A program made the translations under genes and the position numbers. A DNA stretch of 64,000 bases from assembly GCF_021295345.1 (NCBI RefSeq), contig NZ_JAIMJB010000001.1:310001-374000 (forward strand), read 5' to 3'. Shown here piece by piece: positions 8,814 to 18,227 of this stretch (within the stretch, counting starts at the first letter, position 1; the number at the start of each line of letters is the position of its first letter). The stretch is from Motilimonas eburnea (lineage in GTDB: Bacteria; Pseudomonadota; Gammaproteobacteria; Enterobacterales; CBDFNC01). The notes below the pieces were generated by a model. That model was not told where the DNA came from and did no database searches. It was given only the letters and a program-made list of their open reading frames with translations.

Positions 8814-11399
8814 TTACACTGCGATAGATTGGGCATTTCGACGACGAATTTGGCCTAAGGCCAGCAGGCCTAATAAAACCAAAGCTGGGATATACATCCA
8901 TTCTTTAGCGGGTCGCTCAAGGGGGCGCTCCACGCTTTCTATGACCCAGTCGAAGTCGATGCCTTCACGCTGGGCTGGGCTATCAAACTCAACAAAATCA
9001 ACCACGACTTGTGCTTGTTCTTGACGCAAATTCAACCCGGTACTGGCCAGACGTGCAGCGCCATCATTGGCCTTTTCATCAAACGGTAGGCGAGTGATTT
9101 TGCTGACTTGATCCCCGTCTAAGGTCTCACCAGAAACGCGCATTTGCAGTGGTTGCCCTATGGGTAAGCTGGCGATGACTTGTTCAATTTGCGCGGCTGG
9201 CACTTGTTCGGTCGGGGGATAAAATTCATCCCACCAAAAGCCGGGACGGAACAAGGTAAAGGCGACTAAGAGTAAGCCGACGACTTCCCACCACTTAGTT
9301 TTAACCAGCCAAAATCCTTGGGTGGCTGCGGCAAATGCCAGCATGGCGATGGTCGCACTGAAAATGGTCCCTAAAAGGTGCCAAATGCTGTCTATGCCTA
9401 TCAATAACAGCTGGGTGTTAAAAATAAACATAAAGGGCAAAATAGCGGTGCGAATATCATAAGTAAAACCTTGGATACCCGTACGAATAGGATCGGATTT
9501 AGCAATAGCAGCGGCGGCAAAAGCCGCTAGACCAACGGGAGGGGTATCATCGGCTAAAATGCCAAAATAAAACACGAATAAATGCACCGCGATCAAGGGC
9601 ACAATTAAGCCTGCATTTGCGCCTAAGGTAACAATAACGGGCGCCATCAAGGTAGAAACTACAATGTAGTTTGCTGTGGTCGGCAATCCCATGCCTAAGA
9701 TCAAGCTAATGATGGCCGTAAATAACAGGATCAGGAACAGGTTACCGCCAGAAATAAACTCAACAAATTCGGTCATCACTAGGCCAATGCCCGTGAGGGT
9801 CACTGTGCCGACCACTACCCCAGCCGCAGCCGTAGCGACACCAATGCCGATCATATTTCGAGCACCGTTGACTAGGCTTTGGAATAAATCAATCAGGCCA
9901 ACCCACACCATGGTGCTAAGATCGTGTTGTTTGCGAAACAATGCTTTGAGAGGACGATGAGTGACCACGATGAAGATCATAAAAAGGGTTGCCCAAAATG
10001 CCGACAAGCCAGGTGAAAAACGTTCAACAACCAGGCACCAGATCAACGCAACGATGGGTAATAAGTAATACAGACCGGATACCAAGGTTGCCCCCAGAGG
10101 TGGGATCAGCACTTCTTCTTGATTCGGATCATCGATGGCTAAATCTTCATTACGGGCCGATATATAGACCAAGCCAACATAGCTCAATAGGGTGACGATA
10201 GCGATAACATATACAGCAGCATCGCCAACGAGTTGCTTGGTCCAAATAATGAAGTAGTACACCAAGGCTCCAACGCCTGTCACCATCAGCAAACCGGTTA
10301 ATAGTACAAACAAAAATTGTGATGTCGTTAGAGAGTTAGGGCCCTCTAACCCCTTCATGTTGGCTTTTAGGGCTTCAAGGTGAACAATATAAATGAGCGC
10401 AATGTATGAAATCAGCGCAGGCAAAATGGCATGCTTAATCACCTCTACATAAGGAATGCCGACATACTCCACCATTAAAAACGCCGCGGCGCCCATGATT
10501 GGCGGGGTTAACTGGCCATTAGTTGATGCCGCCACCTCGACTGCACCGGCTTTCTCTGCTGGAAAGCCCACTCGCTTCATTAATGGGATGGTAAAAGTGC
10601 CGGTGGTGACCACGTTAGCGATTGATGAGCCAGAAACCAAACCGCTTAGGCCTGAAGCCACCACTGCTGCTTTAGCTGGGCCGCCTCGAAGGTGACCTAA
10701 TAATGAAAAGGCCACCTTGATAAAGTAGTTTCCCGCCCCGGCTTTATCTAGAAGGGCGCCAAACAGGACAAACATAAACACAAAAGAGGTTGAAACGCCC
10801 AGTGCTACACCAAACACCCCTTCTGTTGTCAGCCATTGGTGCGAAATGAGTTTATTTAAACTGGCACCTTTGTGGGCAATGATATCGGGCATATAAGGCC
10901 CTGCAAGGGCATAGGTTAAGAACACCGCGGCAACTATCATTAGGGGGGGGCCTAAAGCTCGTCGTGTGGCTTCAAGCAACAAGACCATGCCGATCACCCC
11001 CACGGTGACATCTAAGGTGGTCGGTGCGCCAGAGCGATTAGCTAGGGCTTCATAAAAGATCAAAATGTAGGCCGCACTAAAAGCACCAAGTAAGGCAAAC
11101 AGCCAATCTTGCCAAGGGATAAATTGTCTGGGTGAGCGTTTTAATGCTGGGTAAGCAGTAAAGGCAAGAAAGATGGCAAAGGCGAGATGGATAGCTCGAG
11201 CTTGAGTATCGTTAAAAACCAAGAAATCAAAGACAAAAGGGAGGGGCGAGGCGTACCAAAGTTGAAATAAGGCCCAAAGTAGCGGCACCAAGAGTAAAAT
11301 AACCCCTGCGCTTCCGACTGGCTGCCTTGCTCCGGTGTCGGACTGTGCGAGCATTTCTTGTAATTCAAGATCGGTATCAGTTTGCGATGAATTAGCCAT
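8814..11399 (-). CDS. TRAP transporter fused 4TM/12TM permease (TAXI type)
   Basis: 861-aa polytopic inner membrane protein. It fuses the small (DctQ-like) and large (DctM-like) subunits, with GLPTTANYIVVSTLMAPVIV and ADDTPPVGLAAFAAAAIA typical of DctM. A C-terminal extension (~residues 715-845), probably the DUF3394 domain, carries a soluble segment closed by a final helix and Arg-rich tail. It should use the ion gradient for uptake of a substrate delivered by the TAXI protein encoded upstream. It has an AGGGACG ribosome site. The substrate is unknown; TAXI systems have been tied to glutamate or other small acids. Confidence 0.93.
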   Translation of the reverse strand: MANSSQTDTDLELQEMLAQSDTGARQPVGSAGVILLLVPLLWALFQLWYASPLPFVFDFLVFNDTQARAIHLAFAIFLAFTAYPALKRSPRQFIPWQDWLFALLGAFSAAYILIFYEALANRSGAPTTLDVTVGVIGMVLLLEATRRALGPPLMIVAAVFLTYALAGPYMPDIIAHKGASLNKLISHQWLTTEGVFGVALGVSTSFVFMFVLFGALLDKAGAGNYFIKVAFSLLGHLRGGPAKAAVVASGLSGLVSGSSIANVVTTGTFTIPLMKRVGFPAEKAGAVEVAASTNGQLTPPIMGAAAFLMVEYVGIPYVEVIKHAILPALISYIALIYIVHLEALKANMKGLEGPNSLTTSQFLFVLLTGLLMVTGVGALVYYFIIWTKQLVGDAAVYVIAIVTLLSYVGLVYISARNEDLAIDDPNQEEVLIPPLGATLVSGLYYLLPIVALIWCLVVERFSPGLSAFWATLFMIFIVVTHRPLKALFRKQHDLSTMVWVGLIDLFQSLVNGARNMIGIGVATAAAGVVVGTVTLTGIGLVMTEFVEFISGGNLFLILLFTAIISLILGMGLPTTANYIVVSTLMAPVIVTLGANAGLIVPLIAVHLFVFYFGILADDTPPVGLAAFAAAAIAKSDPIRTGIQGFTYDIRTAILPFMFIFNTQLLLIGIDSIWHLLGTIFSATIAMLAFAAATQGFWLVKTKWWEVVGLLLVAFTLFRPGFWWDEFYPPTEQVPAAQIEQVIASLPIGQPLQMRVSGETLDGDQVSKITRLPFDEKANDGAARLASTGLNLRQEQAQVVVDFVEFDSPAQREGIDFDWVIESVERPLERPAKEWMYIPALVLLGLLALGQIRRRNAQSIAV

Positions 11400-11432
11400 T
11401 AACGTCCCTAAAGCATTGGTAAAGCGAAGAAA

Positions 11433-11452
11433 AGAGGAGCGGATGCTCCTCT
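11433..11452 (-). terminator. Intra-operon hairpin between TAXI gene and permease
   Basis: AGAGGAGC and GCTCCTCT form a perfect 8-bp stem with a 4-nt loop. On the minus strand it is followed by TTTTCTTC. The placement suggests a partial terminator or 3' stabiliser giving more binding protein than permease, a common arrangement in binding-protein operons. Confidence 0.65.
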
Positions 11453-11470
11453 ATCAGGCAGGAGCTGTGA

Positions 11471-12448
11471 TTATTTAATCAAACCTGCTTCTTTATAGTA
11501 TTTTACTGCGCCATCATGAAGGGGAGCAGAAAGGGAGTCTTGAACCATTTGTGATTTTTCTAAGTTAGTAAAGGCCGGGTGAAGACGTTTGAATTGATTG
11601 AAATTTTCAAACACCGCTTTAACCACTTCATAGACCACTTTTTCAGATGTTTTAGTTGAGCTAACAAAAGTTGCACCAACACCAAAGGTTTGCGTAGCTT
11701 GCTCGCTGCCTTGATACATGCCACCTGGGATATCCACTTTACGGTAGTAAGAGTTCCCTTCAACCAGTTTGTCGATTTCAGGGCCCGCGACGTTAACCAA
11801 AACTGTCTCACATGATGTTGTTGCTTCTTTGATCGAGCCATTAGGGTGACCAACCACATAAACGATGGCATCGATTTTGTTATCACATAAGGCTTGTGAT
11901 TGCTCAGCAGGCTTAAGTTCAGAGGTCAGTTTAAAGTCGTCGTTGGTCCAACCATAAGCACCCATGACAAGCTCCATGGTGCTGCGTTGTCCCGAGCCTG
12001 GGTTACCAATGTTAACGCGTTTACCTTTTAGGTCAGTGAAGTTTTTAATATTGGCGTCTTTTCGTGCCACAATCGTAAAGGGTTCAGCATGGACAGAAAA
12101 AACAGAGCGAAGTTCAGCAAAAGCCCCTGCATCTTTAAATGGGCCTTCACCTTTGAAGGCGTAATATTGTGAGTCTGATTGCGCAACGCCCATGTCTAGC
12201 TCACCGGCACGAATGGTATTCAAGTTGTAAATTGAGCCGCCCGTACTTTCAACGGAACAACGTATGCCATGTTGCTCTTTGTCTTTATTGACTAAGCGAC
12301 AAATTGCACCACCGGTTGGGTAGTAGACACCTGTTACCCCACCTGTACCTATGCTAATGAATTCTTGTGCACTGGCCGTGGGGAGCGCCATGGCTAAGCT
12401 TAAGCCTGTTGCTGCGACTGCAAGTGATAACTTTTGTTTTAACGACAT
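11471..12448 (-). CDS. TAXI-family TRAP transporter solute-binding protein
   Basis: 325 aa with a signal peptide (residues ~1-27, [21 protein letters not shown]). The mature start [20 protein letters not shown] is the hallmark of the TAXI (TRAP-associated extracytoplasmic immunogenic) family, and two Cys residues near [15 protein letters not shown] may form a disulfide. It binds the substrate in the periplasm and delivers it to the fused permease downstream. ATG 12448 follows an AAGGAAC site. First gene of the TAXI-permease-UspA operon. Confidence 0.94.
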   Translation of the reverse strand: MSLKQKLSLAVAATGLSLAMALPTASAQEFISIGTGGVTGVYYPTGGAICRLVNKDKEQHGIRCSVESTGGSIYNLNTIRAGELDMGVAQSDSQYYAFKGEGPFKDAGAFAELRSVFSVHAEPFTIVARKDANIKNFTDLKGKRVNIGNPGSGQRSTMELVMGAYGWTNDDFKLTSELKPAEQSQALCDNKIDAIVYVVGHPNGSIKEATTSCETVLVNVAGPEIDKLVEGNSYYRKVDIPGGMYQGSEQATQTFGVGATFVSSTKTSEKVVYEVVKAVFENFNQFKRLHPAFTNLEKSQMVQDSLSAPLHDGAVKYYKEAGLIK

Positions 12449-12514
12449 ATACCGTTCCTTTTGTATTCGTGTTGTGTGCAGGGAGTGCTTCGTCGAGTCG
12501 AAGAGACACCGACA

Positions 12515-12531
12515 TATCTATAGTGTAGATA
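12515..12531. promoter_or_regulatory. Short palindrome upstream of the TAXI operon
   Basis: TATCTA-TAGTG-TAGATA is a perfect 6-bp inverted repeat with a 5-nt spacer, 67 bp upstream of the TAXI start. The size suits a dimeric regulator site near the promoter; no regulator can be named. Confidence 0.35.
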
Positions 12532-12541
12532 GTTATTATTT

Positions 12542-12560
12542 AATTATGATTATCATTGTT
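12542..12560. promoter_or_regulatory. Possible Fur box upstream of the TAXI operon
   Basis: AATTATGATTATCATTGTT matches 14 of 19 positions of the Fur consensus (GATAATGATAATCATTATC) by eye, including the ATGAT-ATCAT core. It lies ~95 bp upstream of the TAXI start. The rest of the 490-bp gap (12449-12939) contains a spaced 9-bp inverted repeat (TACCTTAGG at 12581, CCTAAGGTA at 12663) and no gene. Confidence 0.35.
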
Positions 12561-12939
12561 AGGTGCAAGCGCATTCTTTATACCTTAGGTTACACATTAG
12601 GTGTCGACAGTGGCCCAGAGGCAACGAAACGAGACTCCAAATACCATGCCTGAAGCGCTATGCCTAAGGTAATCAATGATATATAGCTAATTTAGTGATC
12701 AGTAATAGCAAATGCAATTCACTCTCAAAAAAGCGTGATGTAGGTTATAAAATTGAAGATATTGCATTTTTATCCTTGAGTGTAAGGATTTGCCTAAATA
12801 TTTGGTGAAAAATGCTGCAATTAACCATGAGGATAGTATTGCTATTCATCGCCACATTGAAGCAACATATTTTGGCTTAAACCTGTACTTCTGTGTCAGA
12901 GCCGTTAGTATGGCGCCAAGCAATCGTCAGGAGGAATAA

Positions 12940-13863
12940 ATGGCTGTTCATTGGTATCCCGGTCATATGCATAAAGCGCAGCGCGAAATGCGCGAAGCTA
13001 TGCCAAATATAGATTTAATCATTGAAGTATTGGATGCGCGTATTCCTTACAGCAGTGAAAACCCGGTGGTGACCGAAGTGCGTGGTGATAAGCCTTGCAT
13101 CAAAATTCTTAACAAATCGGATTTAGCCGATCCTGACATTACCGCGGCTTGGATTGATTATTACAATCAACAAACCAACATTAAAGCGGTCGCCTTAACC
13201 ACCCAAGAGCCGGAAAAAGTGCGCGCTATTTTGGATTTATGCCGTGCTATGTTGCCCGAGAAAGACCAAGGTTTGGCCAATATTCGTGTAATGATCATGG
13301 GTATTCCGAACGTAGGTAAGTCCACCACCATAAACATTCTGGCGGGAAGGATCATCGCCAAAACCGGTAACGAGCCTGCCGTAACCAAGGCGCAGCAGCG
13401 CATCAATCTGAAAAATGGCATCGTACTGTCTGATACCCCGGGGATCTTATGGCCCAAAGTGATGAATGAAAATTCAAGCTATCGCTTGGCCGTGACCGGT
13501 GCCATTAAAGACACGGCGATGGAATATGAAGACGTGGCGTTTTTTGCCGCTGAATACTTACTTCAAGCCTACCCTGAGGTGGTCAAACAGCGTTATCAAC
13601 TCGATGAGTTGCCCGATTCTGAATTAGGCTTGCTTGAGGCCATTGCAGGCAAACGCGGCGCCAAACGTGCCGGTGGCCATGCCGATTTACACAAAGTATC
13701 GGAAATCTTACTGCATGAGATCCGCTCCGCTGCGCTAGGTCGCATCAGCTTAGAAACCCCCGCCATGGTCGAGCAGGAAAAGGTGTTAGTTGAACAACTC
13801 ACCCAAGAGCGCGAAGAAAAACAAGCCAAGCGTAAGAAGAATAAAAAGCGTCGCCGCAACTAA
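12940..13863 (+). CDS. ylqF: Ribosome biogenesis GTPase YlqF/RbgA
   Basis: Circularly permuted GTPase: the G4 motif NKSD (58-61) precedes G1 GIPNVGKS (121-128) and G3 DTPG (165-168). The opening HWYPGHMHKAQREM is characteristic of YlqF/RbgA, which acts in late 50S subunit assembly. The C-terminus ends in a Lys/Arg-rich tail (KQAKRKKNKKRRRN) suited to rRNA binding. ATG 12940 follows CAGGAGG at good spacing. Monocistronic; it converges on pxpC. Confidence 0.93.
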   Translation: MAVHWYPGHMHKAQREMREAMPNIDLIIEVLDARIPYSSENPVVTEVRGDKPCIKILNKSDLADPDITAAWIDYYNQQTNIKAVALTTQEPEKVRAILDLCRAMLPEKDQGLANIRVMIMGIPNVGKSTTINILAGRIIAKTGNEPAVTKAQQRINLKNGIVLSDTPGILWPKVMNENSSYRLAVTGAIKDTAMEYEDVAFFAAEYLLQAYPEVVKQRYQLDELPDSELGLLEAIAGKRGAKRAGGHADLHKVSEILLHEIRSAALGRISLETPAMVEQEKVLVEQLTQEREEKQAKRKKNKKRRRN

Positions 13864-13897
13864 TTTAATCAGAACTAAGGCTTAACCAGAAATTAGG

Positions 13898-14845
13898 TTA
13901 ATTCAGCTGAAAAAAACGCTGAAATTGCAACACTTGCTGCTGTGCTTGAGTGATGTCTGCCAATTCAAACTGCACCTGACACCCGGGCGGCAGCTGCGCT
14001 AGGCGCCAACATGCGCCTTGGCTTAGGTTGGCAATTTTGGCGTAGCCACCTAAGGTTTGCCTGTCATTTAATAGGGCAACGGGTAAGCCACTGGGCGGCA
14101 CTTGAATGGCCCCTAGGGTAATGCCTTGTGACACTATCCCCGCAATGCCACTGGTCAAAGGTGTGCCGGCAAAGCTGGCCGCCATGCGATTACTGCTTTG
14201 TTCAAGGCGATAATATTGGTTTAAAAACAAATCTTGGTCGGCTTGGCTAAACAAATGCCACTGCGGCCCTTTAAACACGGCTAATTTGGCCCAGCTTTTG
14301 GCGGTGTAATGATAGCCCCTTTGATATGCCCTTTCAGGGGCAACGTTATATGATTGCATGGCTTTACCTTTTAGGCTGGAATTAACTTCAATTTCATCGC
14401 CCTTTTGTAAAGGTTGTCCTTGATTAACCCCGCCAACGCGATCGCGCATGACGCTGGCCACACTGCCTAGCACCTTTTGACCAACAAAGCCGCCCTTAAT
14501 GGCTAAATAAGCGCGCATGCCGGCTTGGCAGGTTTTCATGCTCAGCATATCGCCGGCCTTCACGGGCACGGCTTGCCACATTACTAAGGCTTGTTTATTT
14601 AATCTTGGTGCCATGTCAGCACCGCATAATGCGATAACGGTGTCTTGGTTAAATTGCAGCGACAATTGGCCTAAGGTGATTTCAATCACGGCGCAGTGAT
14701 TGTTATTATCTAACAGATAATTAGCCCAGCATGCTGCGGGTAAATCCATTGGCCCGCCTTGAGAAAAACCGCTATGGCCATGGCCGACACGGCCTAAATC
14801 TTGTATTTGACTAAAGATGCCGCCATCTAAAATGCTTATGCTCAC
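13898..14845 (-). CDS. pxpC: 5-oxoprolinase subunit C (biotin-dependent carboxyltransferase family)
   Basis: 315 aa; the start LDGGIFSQIQDLGRVGHGHSG and the internal SNRMAASFAGTPL match E. coli YbgK/PxpC. With PxpA and PxpB it forms the ATP-dependent 5-oxoprolinase that opens pyroglutamate to glutamate. The start is GTG 14845 with GAGGAA 5 nt upstream, overlapping the pxpB stop (GTGA), so translation is coupled. Confidence 0.93.
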   Translation of the reverse strand: MSISILDGGIFSQIQDLGRVGHGHSGFSQGGPMDLPAACWANYLLDNNNHCAVIEITLGQLSLQFNQDTVIALCGADMAPRLNKQALVMWQAVPVKAGDMLSMKTCQAGMRAYLAIKGGFVGQKVLGSVASVMRDRVGGVNQGQPLQKGDEIEVNSSLKGKAMQSYNVAPERAYQRGYHYTAKSWAKLAVFKGPQWHLFSQADQDLFLNQYYRLEQSSNRMAASFAGTPLTSGIAGIVSQGITLGAIQVPPSGLPVALLNDRQTLGGYAKIANLSQGACWRLAQLPPGCQVQFELADITQAQQQVLQFQRFFQLN

Positions 14846-15531
14846 CTAAATTCCTCACCAAGTTGCCCGCCCAGATGTAAAAATTCATCTTGCGCTATGG
14901 GCACAAACCTAACTTGATCGCCCACTTGGAGCCGGCACTGGTAATCGTTATCGAGTAGGGCATGAGGGCAAAGGCCAAGGATATTCCAGCCACCGGGGGA
15001 GGCATTAGGATAGATGCCAGTTTGATTATCGGCAATGCCCACACTGCCCGCGGCAACCTGTTTTCTTGGGCTGGTTAATCTGGGAGTGGCAATGCGCGGA
15101 TCAACCTCGCCGAGGTAGGGAAACCCTGGGCTAAAACCGATGGCATAAACTCGATATAGGGTATCGCTATGACATTGAATCACTTGCTCGACCGACATAT
15201 TAGCGTGATTGGCAATGCGCGCAAGATCCGGGCCCATGTAAAAAACGGGTAATTCGACTAGGCGTGTTTCGCTTTGGCTTGGACTAAGCTGCACGATGCT
15301 TAGGTAGCTTTGGTGGATCAGCTGATGCAGTTGATCAAAGCTAATTCGATCAATATGGTACTCGATCATCACAGTGTTATAGGAAGGCAGCACTTCTTTT
15401 AACAGCCGAGCTGGGCATCGGCTTTTGAGCTGGTGGCAAAATAAGCCAATCAGATCTAAGGTCGCGTTATCAAACTGGTCGCCAAAGGTGACCAATAAAC
15501 TCGTTTCGTTAAGTGGGTGGATGGCTAGCAT
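14842..15531 (-). CDS. pxpB: 5-oxoprolinase subunit B
   Basis: 229 aa, YbgJ/PxpB (KipI-like) family. GFSPGFPYLGEVDPRIATPR and GSVGIADNQTGIYPNASPGG are family signatures. It is kinase-like subunit of the 5-oxoprolinase complex. It starts inside the pxpA stop (TAATG) and ends in pxpC (GTGA), a tightly coupled trio. Confidence 0.93.
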   Translation of the reverse strand: MLAIHPLNETSLLVTFGDQFDNATLDLIGLFCHQLKSRCPARLLKEVLPSYNTVMIEYHIDRISFDQLHQLIHQSYLSIVQLSPSQSETRLVELPVFYMGPDLARIANHANMSVEQVIQCHSDTLYRVYAIGFSPGFPYLGEVDPRIATPRLTSPRKQVAAGSVGIADNQTGIYPNASPGGWNILGLCPHALLDNDYQCRLQVGDQVRFVPIAQDEFLHLGGQLGEEFR

Positions 15532-16274
15532 TAGTTTTGCTCAAGGCTGTCACGCATGTGTGCTAGTTTGGCAATGGCGGCCACCGCGGCTGGATTATCG
15601 CCGTGAACACATAAGGTATCGGCTTTTAACCCTAAGGGCTGGCCGCCCTGGCTGATAACCTGTTGCTGGCGAAATAACGATTGGGCTTGGCTTAGCATCT
15701 CATCTAGCTCAAGCTGAGCCCCGGCTTGAGAGCGTGGCATTAGCTCACCTGTATCTTGGTAGCGTCTGTCGGCAAAGGCTTCAAACCACAAAGGTAAGTT
15801 GACCGACTTAGCTAACTGCGCCCAGCGCTCGGCTTCGCGATTGGCTTGGATCATTAAGGCCAAATCCATATTGAGGGCGCTAATGCCTTGCATCAAGGCC
15901 GTCATCACTTTGCCATCTTGCATCATGGCGTGGTAGAGGGCGCCGTGGGGTTTAACATAGCTAAGTTTAACTTGGTTGGCTTGGCAAATAGCGCCGAGGG
16001 CGCCCACTTGATATTGCACCATACTGACAATTTCATTTGGCGACATGTGCATGGCGCGGCGGCCAAAACCTTGTAAGTCAGGGTAACCGGGATGGGCGCC
16101 GATAGTGACATGGTGCAGTTTGGCTAGTTTTACGGTTTTGTCCATGGTGACAGGATCACTGGCATGAAAACCACACGCAATATTGGCCATATCGATATGG
16201 GGCATTATGGCCTCATCACAGCCCATTTGCCATTGGCCAAAACTCTCACCCATATCACAGTTTAATTTCATCAT
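15531..16274 (-). CDS. pxpA: 5-oxoprolinase subunit A (LamB/YcsF family)
   Basis: 247 aa; MKLNCDMGESFG, ANIACGFHASDP and GAHPGYPDLQGFGRR are clear LamB/YcsF (PxpA) motifs. This subunit completes the 5-oxoprolinase that clears the spontaneous glutamine cyclisation product. Two ATGs lie in tandem (16274, 16271). The ribosome site is weak, whereas a decayed upstream copy of the same start region carries a good AAGGA site (see 16292-16420). Confidence 0.93.
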   Translation of the reverse strand: MMKLNCDMGESFGQWQMGCDEAIMPHIDMANIACGFHASDPVTMDKTVKLAKLHHVTIGAHPGYPDLQGFGRRAMHMSPNEIVSMVQYQVGALGAICQANQVKLSYVKPHGALYHAMMQDGKVMTALMQGISALNMDLALMIQANREAERWAQLAKSVNLPLWFEAFADRRYQDTGELMPRSQAGAQLELDEMLSQAQSLFRQQQVISQGGQPLGLKADTLCVHGDNPAAVAAIAKLAHMRDSLEQN

Positions 16275-16291
16275 AATCTGCTTTTATACGT

Positions 16292-16420
16292 TCATTCAGT
16301 TCTTTTGCCAATGGCCAAAACACTCTTTCGTGTCATGCCACAGTTTAATTTCATCATGATCCTTGTTCGCGCGTTCCTGTATTCGTCATGTAACTTCTTT
16401 TGCCATTGGCCAATGCTTTC
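16292..16420 (-). repeat. Decayed duplicates of the pxpA start region
   Basis: Reading the minus strand, 16357 down to 16304 repeats the first ~55 nt of pxpA: ATGATGAAATTAAACTGTG, then a diverged stretch, then TTTTGGCC and ATTGGCAAA. Indels shift the frame, leaving a 21-codon ORF (16357-16292) that starts MMKLNCGMTRKSVLAIGK and has an AAGGATC site. A third partial copy, with TTGGCCAATGGCAAAAGAAG, lies at about 16393-16414. The spacer between pxpA and its LysR regulator thus looks built from imperfect tandem duplications of the gene start. Confidence 0.7.
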
Positions 16421-16425
16421 TCTCG

Positions 16426-17346
16426 CTACTTACTCGTGTTAGTTGGGGTAATGCCATGCTCGGCAAAAAGGCAATCAACAAAGGTGGACGCGCCGGGGCC
16501 GATGCGGGTTTCATCTGGGATCACTAAGTGGGTGGCACTGGTGCGGTTAGTGCCTTGCTTTAAGGGCAAGGCGACCAGTTCATTGCGCGCAAGGTGTTGC
16601 TTCACAAAATGATCGGGAAACCAAGCAAACCCGATACCTTGACTGACCAAGGCGAGGGCCTCATGAAAGTTACTCACGGTAATGCGCTGCTCTGATTTTA
16701 ACCAGCCTAAGGTTTCATCGGGCCGCTGTGAGGTGTCCTTGATCACCACTTGCAAGTCTTGCATTAATTCTTGGGTATCCACCACCTTGGCTTGGCTTAA
16801 CGGGTGGTTGGGACTGATGCAAGGCAATAGGTCAACATGGGTCAATGGCTGGCCGATATACCCCTTAGGCAATAAGCCTGCGATCACGATATCGGCTTGT
16901 TTATTGATAATGGCATCGCTGGTGCCTGTGATCACTGAGTCAATCAAGGTGATCCGACTCCCGCGGCTTTGCGGTAAAAATGCGCGCAGGGCGGCGTATA
17001 ATTGCGCTCTAGGGTAGATGATTTCGGCATAAACGCGGATCTCTGGCTCCCAGCCTTGGCTTAAGTTATCGGCTAGTTGCTCAAGTTCAAATGCGCTTTG
17101 AGTAAGTAGCCGAGAGCGCCTTAACATCACCTCACCCGCCTTGGTGAGGTATGCCTTGCGCCCTTTTACCTCTAATAAGGCCACCCCCATTTGATGCTGT
17201 AGTTTACTCACGGCATGGTTCAATGAGGACTGGCTTTTATTCAGCGTGTCTGCTGCCTTACTGTAACCACCACAATCAACCACGGCTTGTAAGATGCGCC
17301 ATTGCTCTAAGGTGGCTTTTAATCGCTTGTTGGTGGTATCGGTCAT
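16426..17346 (-). CDS. LysR-family transcriptional regulator, probable pxp regulator
   Basis: 306 aa. The N-terminal winged HTH (residues ~12-75, KAADTLNKSQSSLNHAVSKL) is followed by a periplasmic-binding-like effector domain. It lies directly upstream of pxpABC on the same strand with a 151-bp spacer, so control of 5-oxoproline use is likely by position; the ligand is not known. LysR genes more often diverge from their targets, so co-orientation is slightly unusual. Confidence 0.85.
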   Translation of the reverse strand: MTDTTNKRLKATLEQWRILQAVVDCGGYSKAADTLNKSQSSLNHAVSKLQHQMGVALLEVKGRKAYLTKAGEVMLRRSRLLTQSAFELEQLADNLSQGWEPEIRVYAEIIYPRAQLYAALRAFLPQSRGSRITLIDSVITGTSDAIINKQADIVIAGLLPKGYIGQPLTHVDLLPCISPNHPLSQAKVVDTQELMQDLQVVIKDTSQRPDETLGWLKSEQRITVSNFHEALALVSQGIGFAWFPDHFVKQHLARNELVALPLKQGTNRTSATHLVIPDETRIGPGASTFVDCLFAEHGITPTNTSK

Positions 17347-17358
17347 AGGTTACTTACT

Positions 17359-18093
17359 TTATTGTGCGTTAAGACTTTCGCCGTTCACAGTCAAGCTGTC
17401 TGCGCCCATCAAATATAGATAGGTCGGCATAATATCAGCTGGGCGTTTTAATAAGCTTGAGTCTTCTGCTGGGTAGGCTTTGGAGCGCATCGGTGTATGA
17501 GTTGCACCTGGATTAATGCAGTTTGCTCTGACATGGGATCCATCAAGTTCGCTGGCGAGGGTTTGCATCATGCCTTCGGTGGCAAATTTGGAGATGGCAT
17601 ATGCGCCCCAATAAGCACGGCCTTGGCGACCGACACCTGAGCTGGTGAAAATAATGGATGCTTGTGGTGCGGCTTTGAGTACGGGTAGCAAATGCTTGGT
17701 CATCAAAAATTGTGACTTTACATTTACCTGCATCACTTCGTCCCAGGTGTCTTGGCCGATTTGATGAAAGGGACCCAATACGCCAAGGGCGCCTGCATTA
17801 TGAACTAGGCCATCAAGGTGACCAAATTGACCTGCGATGGTTTCGGCCATATCTTGGTAATGTTGTTCTGTTGCCCCTTTAAGGTCGAGTGGGATAATGG
17901 CCGGCTGCGGCGCACCGAGGGCCTCAATCTCATCGTAAACCGCTTCGAGTTTAGCCACGGTTTTACCGAGTAAAATCACGCGTGCACCGTGCTTGGCATA
18001 GCTTAGGGCGATTTCTTTACCTATACCTGAGCCTGCACCTGTCACGAGAACAATCTTGTTGGCCAATAGGTTGTGGGGGGCTTGATAATCCAA
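17359..18093 (-). CDS. yciK: YciK-family short-chain dehydrogenase/reductase
   Basis: 244-aa SDR with the TGAGSGIG cofactor loop, HNAG, catalytic Ser (TSSGVG) and YAISK (Tyr/Lys pair). The body aligns with E. coli YciK from the first residues (xYQxxxxLLxxKIVLVTGA). The start appears to be TTG 18093: AGGAG lies 7 nt upstream, and the nearby ATG at 18100 is out of frame. Substrate unknown. It ends 12 bp from the LysR gene and diverges from sohB. Confidence 0.88.
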   Translation of the reverse strand: MDYQAPHNLLANKIVLVTGAGSGIGKEIALSYAKHGARVILLGKTVAKLEAVYDEIEALGAPQPAIIPLDLKGATEQHYQDMAETIAGQFGHLDGLVHNAGALGVLGPFHQIGQDTWDEVMQVNVKSQFLMTKHLLPVLKAAPQASIIFTSSGVGRQGRAYWGAYAISKFATEGMMQTLASELDGSHVRANCINPGATHTPMRSKAYPAEDSSLLKRPADIMPTYLYLMGADSLTVNGESLNAQ

Positions 18094-18227
18094 GGGGCAT
18101 CTCCTGCAAAATTTTGTGCAAATTCTAACGCCTTTAGCTGGTTTTTGCTATGCTGGCGCGCAATTGCATGATTTACCTCGCCACCATGGCGGGTGATATC
18201 CCTTTTGCTTTAGACAGGAGTGAACGT

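Noticed and set aside
9676-9960. 94-aa ORF antisense to the TRAP permease
   Set aside because: Arg/Pro-rich composition typical of the reverse frame of a membrane gene.
12351-12653. 100-aa plus-strand ORF over the TAXI signal peptide and promoter
   Set aside because: Antisense to a clear signal peptide and without a ribosome site or family; a shadow frame.
16400-16612. 70-aa plus-strand ORF at the 3' end of the LysR gene
   Set aside because: Opposite strand of a conserved coding sequence, no ribosome site.
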